Positions 54,593 to 62,618 of a stretch of DNA of 64,000 bases are shown in pieces. The notes beneath the pieces are model-generated. The model made no database searches. It was given only the letters and a program-made list of their open reading frames with translations, and was not told the DNA's origin. A program made the translations under genes and the position numbers. This stretch comes from Sphingobium sp. SCG-1 (lineage in GTDB: Bacteria > Pseudomonadota > Alphaproteobacteria > Sphingomonadales > Sphingomonadaceae): the NCBI RefSeq assembly GCF_002953135.1, contig NZ_CP026372.1, positions 62,001 to 126,000 of the forward strand, written 5' to 3'. Position 1 is the first letter of the stretch. The number at the start of each line of letters is the position of its first letter.

Positions 54593-54622
54593 GAAAGGCC
54601 CGGCTGATTGGCCGGGCCTTTC
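54593..54622 (+). terminator. rho-independent-type terminator after the ileS-lspA operon
   Basis: GAAAGGCCCGGC at 54593-54604 pairs perfectly with 54611-54622 around a 6-nt loop. The descending arm ends in TTTC followed by GATTT. It lies just after the DUF3035 stop and closes the operon. Confidence 0.8.
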
Positions 54623-54692
54623 GATTTACGGGAATATGCTACGGCTCGGAGGAGTGACCGCCGTTCAGGCCGCCACTCCTGACGCCAACCGC

Positions 54693-55664
54693 TTAGTTGC
54701 TGGGCGCGAGCCGGCTGTTCAATACCCAGCCGACATTGTCATTCTCGTCGGCGACTTCCCACCACAGACCTTGCTTATTGCCGGTCGGATAGACGATCGA
54801 GCCAGCCGGAAGCGTGCGGATGGCCGCGCCGCCCGGTGCAGGCGTCTTGCGCATGGCGACCGGGCCCTGGGCAGTGAAGGTCTTGGTGGGCGAGGCTTCC
54901 GCCGTGCCAACGGCACCGGGCTGGACCAGCCCGAGTTCGTTGACCATCTTGGTATAGGCCTGAATGAAGGCCAGCGTCACGATGCGACCGATGTCGGTAT
55001 TGTCATAGCCGCCGCCGACTGCCGCAGCCGCGCCGCCGCCGAAGAAGCTGCCGCCGCCGACACCGAAGGAGACGCTGTTCTTCGCCGCATAGCCGTCGAC
55101 CACCGAAACGGTTTCGGTCGTGCGGACGTTGGTCAACGACAAGACGGTGTTCGCCTCCATCTTCTTGCTGCCGATGCCGCCAGCAAGCGCGCCGAGCGCC
55201 CGGCCCCCGATCAGCCCGCCGATGCCGCCAGCAACGCCGCTACCGCCAGAATTGCGATTCGACGCCTGCACTTCAGCAACCAGAACATAATCCGCGGCCT
55301 TGATCTGGCCCTGACCGACATTGGAGCGACGCTGCAAACCAAGGTCGCTGCCGATGTCGCGCTCACGTTGCGCGGCGCTGAGACCCGAACCGCGATCGAC
55401 CAGATTGAAGCAGCCGGAACGCTGCACCAGCACCTTGATAAGCTTCTGTGGGCCAGTGAGCTGGAACTGCGTCCAGCCTGATGGATCATCGCCGTCCATG
55501 ACCGACACGGTGCCAAGCTTGCGCGAACAGCGTGGCACGTCCTGCACAGCCTGCTCCTGCAAGCGCTGCGTACCTGACGGCTTTGCCTGGCGCGGCGCGC
55601 CATAGGCCGGTGCCGTCATCGTTGCTGCCGCCGCCAGCAGCGCTGTAATCTTCCGAATACTCAT
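54693..55664 (-). CDS. CsgG/HfaB-like protein with C-terminal SH3-like domain
   Basis: A 323-residue exported protein (signal MSIRKITALLAAAATMTAPAYGA). GPQKLIKVLVQRSGCFNLVDRGSGLSAAQRERDIG and IKAADYVLVAEVQASNRNSGG resemble CsgG/HfaB secretion-channel proteins. Then come Gly-rich stretches and TNVRTTETVSVVDGYAAKNS. Residues about 265-323 (VAMRKTPAPGGAAIRTLPAG, then WWEVADENDNVGWVLNSRL) form an SH3-like domain. No lipobox Cys follows the signal. Cargo and partners are unknown. GGGGGAT precedes ATG 55664. Confidence 0.78.
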   Translation of the reverse strand: MSIRKITALLAAAATMTAPAYGAPRQAKPSGTQRLQEQAVQDVPRCSRKLGTVSVMDGDDPSGWTQFQLTGPQKLIKVLVQRSGCFNLVDRGSGLSAAQRERDIGSDLGLQRRSNVGQGQIKAADYVLVAEVQASNRNSGGSGVAGGIGGLIGGRALGALAGGIGSKKMEANTVLSLTNVRTTETVSVVDGYAAKNSVSFGVGGGSFFGGGAAAAVGGGYDNTDIGRIVTLAFIQAYTKMVNELGLVQPGAVGTAEASPTKTFTAQGPVAMRKTPAPGGAAIRTLPAGSIVYPTGNKQGLWWEVADENDNVGWVLNSRLAPSN

Positions 55665-55821
55665 TTCATCCCCCAAAATTACCATTTCGCGCATACCGTA
55701 ACGGCATCACCTTTAAAATAGCTATACCGCGTTCGGCAATGACGATCGTGATGCGCATCACTATTAGCTGGCCGTTGCGGCGGCGCTTTTGCTTCTGCGC
55801 ACATGCTGCTATCGGCGCTGC

Positions 55822-57627
55822 ATGACAGAACTCAGCCGCATTCGTAACTTCTCCATCATTGCCCATATCGACCATGGCAAATCGACGCTTGCCGATCGTC
55901 TGATCCAGCGTTGCGGCGGCCTGACCGACCGGGAAATGTCCGCGCAGGTGCTCGACAATATGGACATCGAGAAGGAACGCGGCATCACGATCAAGGCGCA
56001 GACCGTGCGCCTCGACTACACCGCGAAGGATGGCCTCACCTACGAACTGAATCTGATGGACACGCCGGGTCATGTCGACTTCGCCTATGAAGTCTCTCGT
56101 AGCCTTGCCGCGTGCGAAGGCGCGCTGCTGGTGGTGGACGCGGCGCAGGGCGTGGAGGCGCAGACGCTCGCCAACGTGTATCAGTCGATCGAGCATGACC
56201 ATGAGATCGTGCCCGTCATCAACAAGATCGATTTGCCTGCCGCCGAACCGGAAAAGGTGAAAGCGGAGATCGAGGAAGTCATCGGCCTTGATGCGTCCGA
56301 AGCGGTGCTTGCGTCGGCCAAGTCCGGCATCGGCATTGACGAAGTCCTCGAAGCCATCGTCAAGAAGATCCCTGCACCGAAGGGTGATCGCGATGCGCCG
56401 TTGGAAGCGATGTTGGTCGATAGCTGGTACGATCCGTATCTGGGCGTCGTCATTCTGGTGCGCGTTGTGAATGGCGTCATCAAGAAGGGTCAGAACATCA
56501 AGTTCATGATCGGCGGCACCGAGCATCTGATCGACCGCGTCGGCTGCATGCGGCCCAAGATCGAAACGCTGCCGGAGATCGCGGCAGGCGAAATCGGCTT
56601 CATCACTGCGCAGATCAAGGACATCAGCCAGACGCGCGTCGGCGATACGATCACCACAGTGAAGAACCCCGCCGCGAAGCCGCTGCCGGGCTTCAAGGAA
56701 GTGCAGCCGGTGGTGTTCTGCGGGCTCTTTCCCGTCGACGCGGCGGATTTCGACAAGCTGCGTGACTCGATTTCGAAGCTGCGCCTCAACGACGCTTCGT
56801 TCAGCTTCGAAATGGAGAGCAGCGCAGCTTTGGGCTTCGGCTTCCGATGCGGGTTCCTTGGGTTGCTCCACCTTGAAATCATTCAGGAGCGGCTCACCCG
56901 CGAATATGACCTCGACCTAATCACCACGGCGCCGTCGGTGGTCTACAAAATCCAGCTTACCTATGGCGCAGGCGAGATCGAACTCCACAACCCTGCCGAT
57001 ATGCCCGATCCCACCAAGATCGGCAGTATCGAGGAGCCATGGATCGAAGCGATCATCTACTGCCCCGACGAATATCTCGGCTCCATCTTGAAGCTGTGCC
57101 AGGACCGGCGCGGCATTCAGAAGAACCTCACTTATGTCGGGGGCCGCGCGCAGGTGACGTACGAGCTACCGCTCAACGAAGTTGTATTTGATTTCTATGA
57201 CCGTCTAAAAAGCATCAGCCGCGGCTACGCCAGCTTCGACTATCACCAGATCGGCTATCGCGAGGGCGACCTCGTCAAGATGAGCATTATGGTCAACAGT
57301 GAGCCAGTCGATGCGCTAAGCATGATCGTCCATCGCGGCACGGCGGAAACGCGCGGACGCGGCATGTGCGAGCGATTGAAGGACTTGATTCCGCGCCACC
57401 TTTTCAAGATCCCGATCCAGGCCGCAATCGGCGGCAAGGTGATCGCCCGCGAGACCATCGCCGCGATGCGCAAGGACGTGACCGCGAAATGCTATGGCGG
57501 CGACATCAGCCGCAAGAAGAAGCTGCTCGACAAGCAGAAGGAAGGCAAGAAGCGGATGCGCGAATATGGCAGCGTGCAGATTCCGCAGGAAGCCTTCATC
57601 GCCGCGCTGCGGATGGGCGAGGAGTGA
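55822..57627 (+). CDS. lepA: elongation factor 4 (LepA)
   Basis: A 601-residue translational GTPase that back-translocates or remodels ribosomes. G1 is SIIAHIDHGKSTLADRL near residue 12, G3 is LMDTPGHVDF, G4 is INKIDLPAAEPEKV. The C-terminal LepA-specific region has GGDISRKKKLLDKQKEGKKRM. Length is standard. Start ATG 55822 (MTELSRIRNFS). Convergent with the histidine kinase gene, 18 bp apart. Confidence 0.97.
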   Translation: MTELSRIRNFSIIAHIDHGKSTLADRLIQRCGGLTDREMSAQVLDNMDIEKERGITIKAQTVRLDYTAKDGLTYELNLMDTPGHVDFAYEVSRSLAACEGALLVVDAAQGVEAQTLANVYQSIEHDHEIVPVINKIDLPAAEPEKVKAEIEEVIGLDASEAVLASAKSGIGIDEVLEAIVKKIPAPKGDRDAPLEAMLVDSWYDPYLGVVILVRVVNGVIKKGQNIKFMIGGTEHLIDRVGCMRPKIETLPEIAAGEIGFITAQIKDISQTRVGDTITTVKNPAAKPLPGFKEVQPVVFCGLFPVDAADFDKLRDSISKLRLNDASFSFEMESSAALGFGFRCGFLGLLHLEIIQERLTREYDLDLITTAPSVVYKIQLTYGAGEIELHNPADMPDPTKIGSIEEPWIEAIIYCPDEYLGSILKLCQDRRGIQKNLTYVGGRAQVTYELPLNEVVFDFYDRLKSISRGYASFDYHQIGYREGDLVKMSIMVNSEPVDALSMIVHRGTAETRGRGMCERLKDLIPRHLFKIPIQAAIGGKVIARETIAAMRKDVTAKCYGGDISRKKKLLDKQKEGKKRMREYGSVQIPQEAFIAALRMGEE

Positions 57628-57645
57628 GCGAAAACTGGCGCGCCG

Positions 57646-59658
57646 TTACAGGTGCGCCAGGCTCGCGGCCAGATCGGTCTGCTTGAACGGCTTGGTCAGG
57701 CGCGGAAGATCGGGCGATATGCCCTTCGTCTCCGCATAACCGGAGATGACGAGGATACGCAGATCGGGCCGCATTTTACGTGCCCGCCCCGCCAAATCTG
57801 TCCCGGTAATCCCCGGCATCAAGTGGTCGGTGACGAGCAGGTCGATGTTCGACGGCGTGTCGAGCACCTTCAAGGCGTCTTCGGCGGACACCGCCTCAAG
57901 CACGCTGTAGCCCAGCTCGCTCAACATATGGGCGGTGCTGGCGCGCACCAGATCCTCGTCGTCGACAACCAGCACGGTGCCCCGGTCCGTCTGCGGCATG
58001 GCGACCTCGGTGACGGACGCGGTTTCCTCAAGCGGCTTCTGACTGACGGGCAGCCATAGATTGATCGTGGTGCCTTCGCCCAGCTTACTGTCGATGGTAA
58101 GTCCGCCGCCCAATTGCGCGGCAAGGCCATGCACCATCGAAAGCCCAAGGCCGGTCCCCTGTCCCACGCCTTTGGTGGTGAAAAACGGCTCGATGGCCTT
58201 GGCGATCGTCTTTTCGTCCATGCCGATGCCGGTGTCCTCGACATAGAGGCGGATGAACTCTCCGCTCGGCAGACGGACGGCGTTGCGCGGAACGAGTTTC
58301 TGTACGGTCGCGCCAATGGTAAGAGTGCCGCCTTCGGGCATGGCATCGCGCGCGTTCACCGCAAGATTGAGCAGCGCCATTTCGATCTGGTTCGCATCGG
58401 CACGAGCAGGCGGAAGATCGTCCGCCACCGCAAGCTCGACCTTGACGCGGGGACCGGAGGTGCTGGCGATCAGGTCGGCCATGTCCCGGATCAGCGCGCT
58501 TATATCGATCGCCTTCACCTGCAATGGTTGACGTCGTGCGAAGGCGAGGAGGCGCTGAACCAGCGTCTTGGCGCGGTCTGCCGATTGCACCGCGCCGTCG
58601 ATCAGGCGGCGCTCGCGCTCTGTCCCCAATCCGCGCCGCTGCAACAGGTCCAGACTGCCGACAATGGGGGTCAGCAAATTGTTGAAGTCATGCGCCACGC
58701 CGCCGGTAAGCTGCCCCATCGCCTCAAGCTTCTGCGACTGGCGCAGCGCCTCCTGCGCCAGCTCCAATTCGCGCGAACGCTGCGCCACGCGTTCCTCCAG
58801 CGTTTCGTTCAGCCCTCGCAAGCGTTCCTCGCTTTCACGCAAAGCAGCTTCGATCCGGCGACGCTGGGTTATGTCGTTGAACAAGACTGCGACTTGCCGA
58901 GCAGCAGGATCGCCGACGCGCAAGGCATAGACATCGTACCAATATCCCCCCAGCGCATCCGCTTCATGCTCGAAGCGGATGCTTTCGCCGGTCAGCGCGA
59001 CCTTCCCGTATATGTCGAACCAATGCTGTTCATGACCCGGCACCATCGACCGTATAGCCATGCCCACCGCGTTCTTGAGGCCCGTTTGGCGCTCGAAGGC
59101 GGGATTGGCTTCGCGGAAGATGTAGTCGACGGGCTTTCCCGCTTCATCGAAGACGATTTCGATAATGCAGAAGCCCGCATCGATAGATTCGAAAAGGGAC
59201 CGGTATTTCTCCGCGCCGACATGCAGTTCTTCCAGCCGCGCCCGCGCTTCATATTGGCGGCGGCGACCGCGCAAGGCCGATTGAGCTAGGCTGATAAGCG
59301 TAGTTGGGTGAAACGGCCGCTCCAGGAACGTCACATTGCCCAGCGTGCCGAGGAAACGCTGCGCAGAGGGGTTGCGCTCCAGTCCGCCGCCGCGCTGCGT
59401 CAGCAGGACGAAAGGAAAATCCGACCATTCCGGCTGCCCCTGAAGCCATTGCGCCAGTGGATTAAGGTCAGCCGTCCGCAAACCTTCCTCCGCCAGCAAC
59501 GCAAAGCCAGCGCCATGCTCCAATTCGCGGACGAGCGCGGTGAGTCCGTCGCAAATCTGCGACTTCAATCCGGCTTCCACCAGCATGGACGCGGCGATGT
59601 CCGCGTCCCGTCCTCTTGGTGCTAATATCAGTGCGCGTTCGGAAAGATGGGGGATCAT
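57646..59658 (-). CDS. hybrid histidine kinase with N-terminal pseudo-receiver, partner of KaiC-like ATPase
   Basis: A 670-residue soluble kinase. Residues 1-130 look like a receiver fold in which the phospho-Asp position reads ALLAEEGL and the Lys position LERPF, so it is probably a pseudo-receiver. A PAS domain spans about 145-265, a coiled coil 265-310, a HisKA domain with H323 in GGVAHDFNNLL, and an ATPase domain with NLAVNARDAM, DTGIGM and GQGTGLGLSMV. A C-terminal receiver has D611 (LLVTDHLMPG) and K656 (LTKPF). No membrane segment or output domain is present. The start overlaps the KaiC-like stop by 4 bp. Confidence 0.9.
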   Translation of the reverse strand: MIPHLSERALILAPRGRDADIAASMLVEAGLKSQICDGLTALVRELEHGAGFALLAEEGLRTADLNPLAQWLQGQPEWSDFPFVLLTQRGGGLERNPSAQRFLGTLGNVTFLERPFHPTTLISLAQSALRGRRRQYEARARLEELHVGAEKYRSLFESIDAGFCIIEIVFDEAGKPVDYIFREANPAFERQTGLKNAVGMAIRSMVPGHEQHWFDIYGKVALTGESIRFEHEADALGGYWYDVYALRVGDPAARQVAVLFNDITQRRRIEAALRESEERLRGLNETLEERVAQRSRELELAQEALRQSQKLEAMGQLTGGVAHDFNNLLTPIVGSLDLLQRRGLGTERERRLIDGAVQSADRAKTLVQRLLAFARRQPLQVKAIDISALIRDMADLIASTSGPRVKVELAVADDLPPARADANQIEMALLNLAVNARDAMPEGGTLTIGATVQKLVPRNAVRLPSGEFIRLYVEDTGIGMDEKTIAKAIEPFFTTKGVGQGTGLGLSMVHGLAAQLGGGLTIDSKLGEGTTINLWLPVSQKPLEETASVTEVAMPQTDRGTVLVVDDEDLVRASTAHMLSELGYSVLEAVSAEDALKVLDTPSNIDLLVTDHLMPGITGTDLAGRARKMRPDLRILVISGYAETKGISPDLPRLTKPFKQTDLAASLAHL

Positions 59659-61145
59659 GCCCTGTCGTCTTCGAGCAACGCCGGACCGCTGCCCGTGAAA
59701 CTGGGCACGCCGCGCAGAACGCCCTGAAACCCCGTCAATGGCTCGCCCAGACGTATGCCGTTGGCGCCGATCCGGTATTCGCGAATGGTGTCCTCATGCG
59801 CGCCGGTACGCTTCTTGATGATCGAAATCGCGCGGCGCACGCGCCCGCTCGCTTCGAAATAGCGCAGCAAGACAACCGTATCGGCGAGGTAAGTAACATC
59901 CACAGGCGACTTCATATCTCCGACCAGCCCATGCTGCGCCACCGTCAGAAACGTCGTAGCGCCCTGACGGTTCAAATATTGCAGCAGTTCATGCATGTGG
60001 AGGATCAGCGCATTCTCCTCGGGCATTGCCGCCTGATAGCCGTTCAGGCTGTCGATGACGATCGTGCGTACCTCGTGACGCTCCACGCAGTTGCGCACAC
60101 GCTCGGAAAATTCGCCGGGCGAGAGTTCCGCTGCATCGACCTGTTCGATCAGCAGATTGCCCGCATCGACCATTGCCTGCATGTCGATGCCCACGCCAAG
60201 CGCCCGGTTGAACAGCAGCCCCACTTCCTCGTCGAACACGAACATCGCAGCGCGTTCGCCGCGCGCAACCGCCGCAGCGACGAAGGTAAGGACGAGCAGC
60301 GATTTGCCCGTGCCAGCAGGTCCGAGAACCAGCACGCTGGACCCTCGCTCTATGCCGCCCCCGAGCAAGGAATCCAGTTCCGGCGTTTCGCTCGTCACGA
60401 TGTCACGCGCAAACTTCGTCCTGTGCTCCGCCGATACCAGTCGCGGGAACACGCGCACGCCGCCCGTGTCGATCACGAAATCGTGATAGCCGCCGCGAAA
60501 ACGCCGACCGCGATACTTCACCACACGCAGCCGTCGACGCTCCGGTCCATAGCCGGGGGAAAGTTCTTCCAGCCGGATAACCCCATGGGCGACGCTGTGC
60601 ACGGTCTTGTCGGCAACTTCGGCCGTCATGTCGTCGAGCATCAGGACCGTGGCGTTCTGGGTCGCGAAAAAGTGCTTCAGCGCGAGGATCTGGCGGCGAT
60701 ACCGCAGTGAGCTTTGTGCCAGCAGGCGTATCTCCGACAGACTGTCGAGGACGACGCGATCGGGCTTCACACGCTCGAACGTATCGAAAATTCTGCGGGT
60801 CGTCTCGCCCAGTTCCAGATCGGAGGAATAGAGAAGACTCTGCTGCTGCTGTTCATCCAGCAGGCTCTCCGGCGGCACCAGTTCGAACAGGTTGATGTTC
60901 TGAAGGTCCCAGCCATGCGACGCGGCGCTGTCGCGCAACTCTTCCTCGGTCTCGGACAAGGTAACGTACAGGCACGTTTCGCCCTTGGCTGCGCCTTCCA
61001 TCAGGAACTGCGTGGCGATTGTCGTCTTGCCCGCGCCGGGACTTCCCTCCAGCAGATACACGCGACCGCGTGTCAGTCCGCCTACAAGGATGTCGTCAAG
61101 GCCACGGACGCCCGTGAGCGCCTGGGTAGTAGTAGATTCCGGCAC
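59655..61145 (-). CDS. KaiC-like two-domain RecA-fold ATPase
   Basis: A 496-residue protein with two KaiC domains. Walker A motifs are GSPGAGKT at 34-41 and GPAGTGKS at 275-282, and Walker B regions are VVLDSLSEI near 132 and IVIDSLNGY near 363. Aligned by eye with cyanobacterial KaiC, the Ser431/Thr432 phosphosites fall on T418-Y419 in SPVDVTYLADTVVL, and the catalytic Glu pairs read S-E (first domain) and D-E (second). No kaiA or kaiB lies in the window. The stop overlaps the hybrid kinase start, so the pair is co-translated and probably works together in signalling. Confidence 0.9.
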   Translation of the reverse strand: MPESTTTQALTGVRGLDDILVGGLTRGRVYLLEGSPGAGKTTIATQFLMEGAAKGETCLYVTLSETEEELRDSAASHGWDLQNINLFELVPPESLLDEQQQQSLLYSSDLELGETTRRIFDTFERVKPDRVVLDSLSEIRLLAQSSLRYRRQILALKHFFATQNATVLMLDDMTAEVADKTVHSVAHGVIRLEELSPGYGPERRRLRVVKYRGRRFRGGYHDFVIDTGGVRVFPRLVSAEHRTKFARDIVTSETPELDSLLGGGIERGSSVLVLGPAGTGKSLLVLTFVAAAVARGERAAMFVFDEEVGLLFNRALGVGIDMQAMVDAGNLLIEQVDAAELSPGEFSERVRNCVERHEVRTIVIDSLNGYQAAMPEENALILHMHELLQYLNRQGATTFLTVAQHGLVGDMKSPVDVTYLADTVVLLRYFEASGRVRRAISIIKKRTGAHEDTIREYRIGANGIRLGEPLTGFQGVLRGVPSFTGSGPALLEDDRA

Positions 61146-61218
61146 GTAGTATTCCTAGGTTAGCGTCTTCGTAATGCACGAATTAGCACAAGCCTTAGAA
61201 CTGCCATACAGCCAGATT

Positions 61219-61234
61219 CTTGATCGAGATCAAG
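61219..61234. promoter_or_regulatory. FNR/FixK-type box upstream of the KaiC-like gene
   Basis: CTTGATCGAGATCAAG is a perfect palindrome containing TTGAT-N4-ATCAA, the consensus of FNR/Anr/FixK regulators. Its centre is about 81 bp upstream of the kaiC-like ATG at 61145 and it lies in the only gap before that gene. The gap is also downstream of hlyD-type gene's stop side, so the KaiC-like promoter is the natural target. Confidence 0.6.
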
Positions 61235-61276
61235 CGCCTACAACGGCCTTAGCCGAAATTTTCCTGGGTGCGATCC

Positions 61277-62617
61277 TCAATTATCCCGGAACGCGCGCTG
61301 AAATTGATCGCGCAAGGGCTTGGTGAGGTAGGACAACATTGTCCGGCTGCCACTTTCCACAAAGATTTCGGCAGGCATACCCGCCTTCATCTTCACGCCC
61401 GAAAGGCTCTTGATGTCCCGGGGGTCGATCTCGACACGCACCGGAAAATAGCTGCGCTGTGACGCTTGTTCGACAGTGCGTTCGGCAGCGACGAACACGA
61501 CCTTGCCATGCAGTTCGGGCGTAGTGGTCGCGCTGGCTGAGCTGAGGCGAATACGCGCCGGCTGGCCGCTGTGCACGCGGTCGATATCCTGCGGGTTGAT
61601 CGCCCCTTCCACGAGCAGTCGGTCCTGATCCGGCACGATCTCCATGATCGTGTCGGCGGGGCGGATGACGCCGCCGATCGTCGCGGCGGCAAGCTTGTCC
61701 ACGACACCGTCATACGGCGCGCGGATCATCGTGCGGCTCTGCGCGTCCATTGCCGATACGCTGCGGACCTGCTGCTCGTTCAGCGCATTATTGATCTGCG
61801 CCAGTTGCACGCCCGCGTCCGAACGCCGGGTCTCGCCAAGCTGGATGATCTGCTGCCGGGTTTCGGATATGCGGGCCATCGTCTGTGCGATCTGCGCGTT
61901 CAGCGCACCGACGCTGCCGCCGATATCCGCCGATGTGCGCTCAAGTTGATTGACGCGGTTCAACGTCACCAGCTTCTTACCATAGAGTTCGCGCACGCCC
62001 GCCAATTCGGGCTGGATCAGCACCGCCTGCTTCTGGAGCGCGGCGATCTGCGCACGATATCCGGCGATCTCCTGCCCATATTGGCCGATGCGCGAATGAA
62101 GCTGGGCAGTGAGGCCCGCGCCTTCGGAACGGCGGATGTCGAAGAGCTTCTGCTCGTCGGCCATCGCCGCCCGCGCACTGGCATCGGTTCGTTTCAGCAA
62201 AGTGTCGGGGAAGCGGATCGCGGGTGCGCCCATCCGCTCTGCTTCCAGGCGCGCGCGTTGCGCAACCATCTGGTCCAGCGACAGCGCGGAAAGCTGTGCG
62301 TCGGTGCCAAGCACCTTGTCGTCAAGGCGCATCAGCAACTGTCCCTTGCGCACATGCTGGCCGTTCTGCACCAGAATTTCGGACACTACCCCGCCGGTCG
62401 GGTGCGTGATCTGCTTGACGCGCGACTCGACGCCGAGTTGCCCGCTGGCGACTATTGCGCCGCCCATTGGCACGAACGCCGCTGCGCCACCAATGCCGAA
62501 AACAAGCACCGACATCAGCAACACTGCCGTCCTGAGCGAACCGTTGAGGCGGGCTTCCGGTTCGAAGACTTGTGGCGGCGCAGGGCGCTGGGAAAGCGTT
62601 AACATCTGTTCGGTCAT
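61277..62617 (-). CDS. HlyD family type I secretion periplasmic adaptor
   Basis: A 446-residue membrane-fusion protein. One N-terminal helix (AVLLMSVLVFGIGGAAAFVPM) is followed by a lipoyl-like half (THPTGGVVSEILVQNGQHVRKGQLLMRLDD). A long alpha-helical hairpin spans about residues 110-260, then APYDGVVDKLAAATIGGVIRPADTIMEIVP and the C-terminal KMKAGMPAEIFVESGSRTMLSYLTKPL, typical of PrtE/HlyD adaptors. ATG 62617 is 1 bp after the ABC transporter stop. Confidence 0.92.
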   Translation of the reverse strand: MTEQMLTLSQRPAPPQVFEPEARLNGSLRTAVLLMSVLVFGIGGAAAFVPMGGAIVASGQLGVESRVKQITHPTGGVVSEILVQNGQHVRKGQLLMRLDDKVLGTDAQLSALSLDQMVAQRARLEAERMGAPAIRFPDTLLKRTDASARAAMADEQKLFDIRRSEGAGLTAQLHSRIGQYGQEIAGYRAQIAALQKQAVLIQPELAGVRELYGKKLVTLNRVNQLERTSADIGGSVGALNAQIAQTMARISETRQQIIQLGETRRSDAGVQLAQINNALNEQQVRSVSAMDAQSRTMIRAPYDGVVDKLAAATIGGVIRPADTIMEIVPDQDRLLVEGAINPQDIDRVHSGQPARIRLSSASATTTPELHGKVVFVAAERTVEQASQRSYFPVRVEIDPRDIKSLSGVKMKAGMPAEIFVESGSRTMLSYLTKPLRDQFQRAFRDN

Positions 62618-62618
62618 G

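Noticed and set aside
57635..57660. CTGGCGC...GCGCCAG hairpin between lepA and the kinase as terminator
   Set aside because: The loop is 12 nt, no T tract follows, and part of the stem lies in the kinase gene end; too weak to list.
58114..59289. 391-codon plus-strand frame over the histidine kinase
   Set aside because: It is antisense to the kinase, whose domains are unambiguous.
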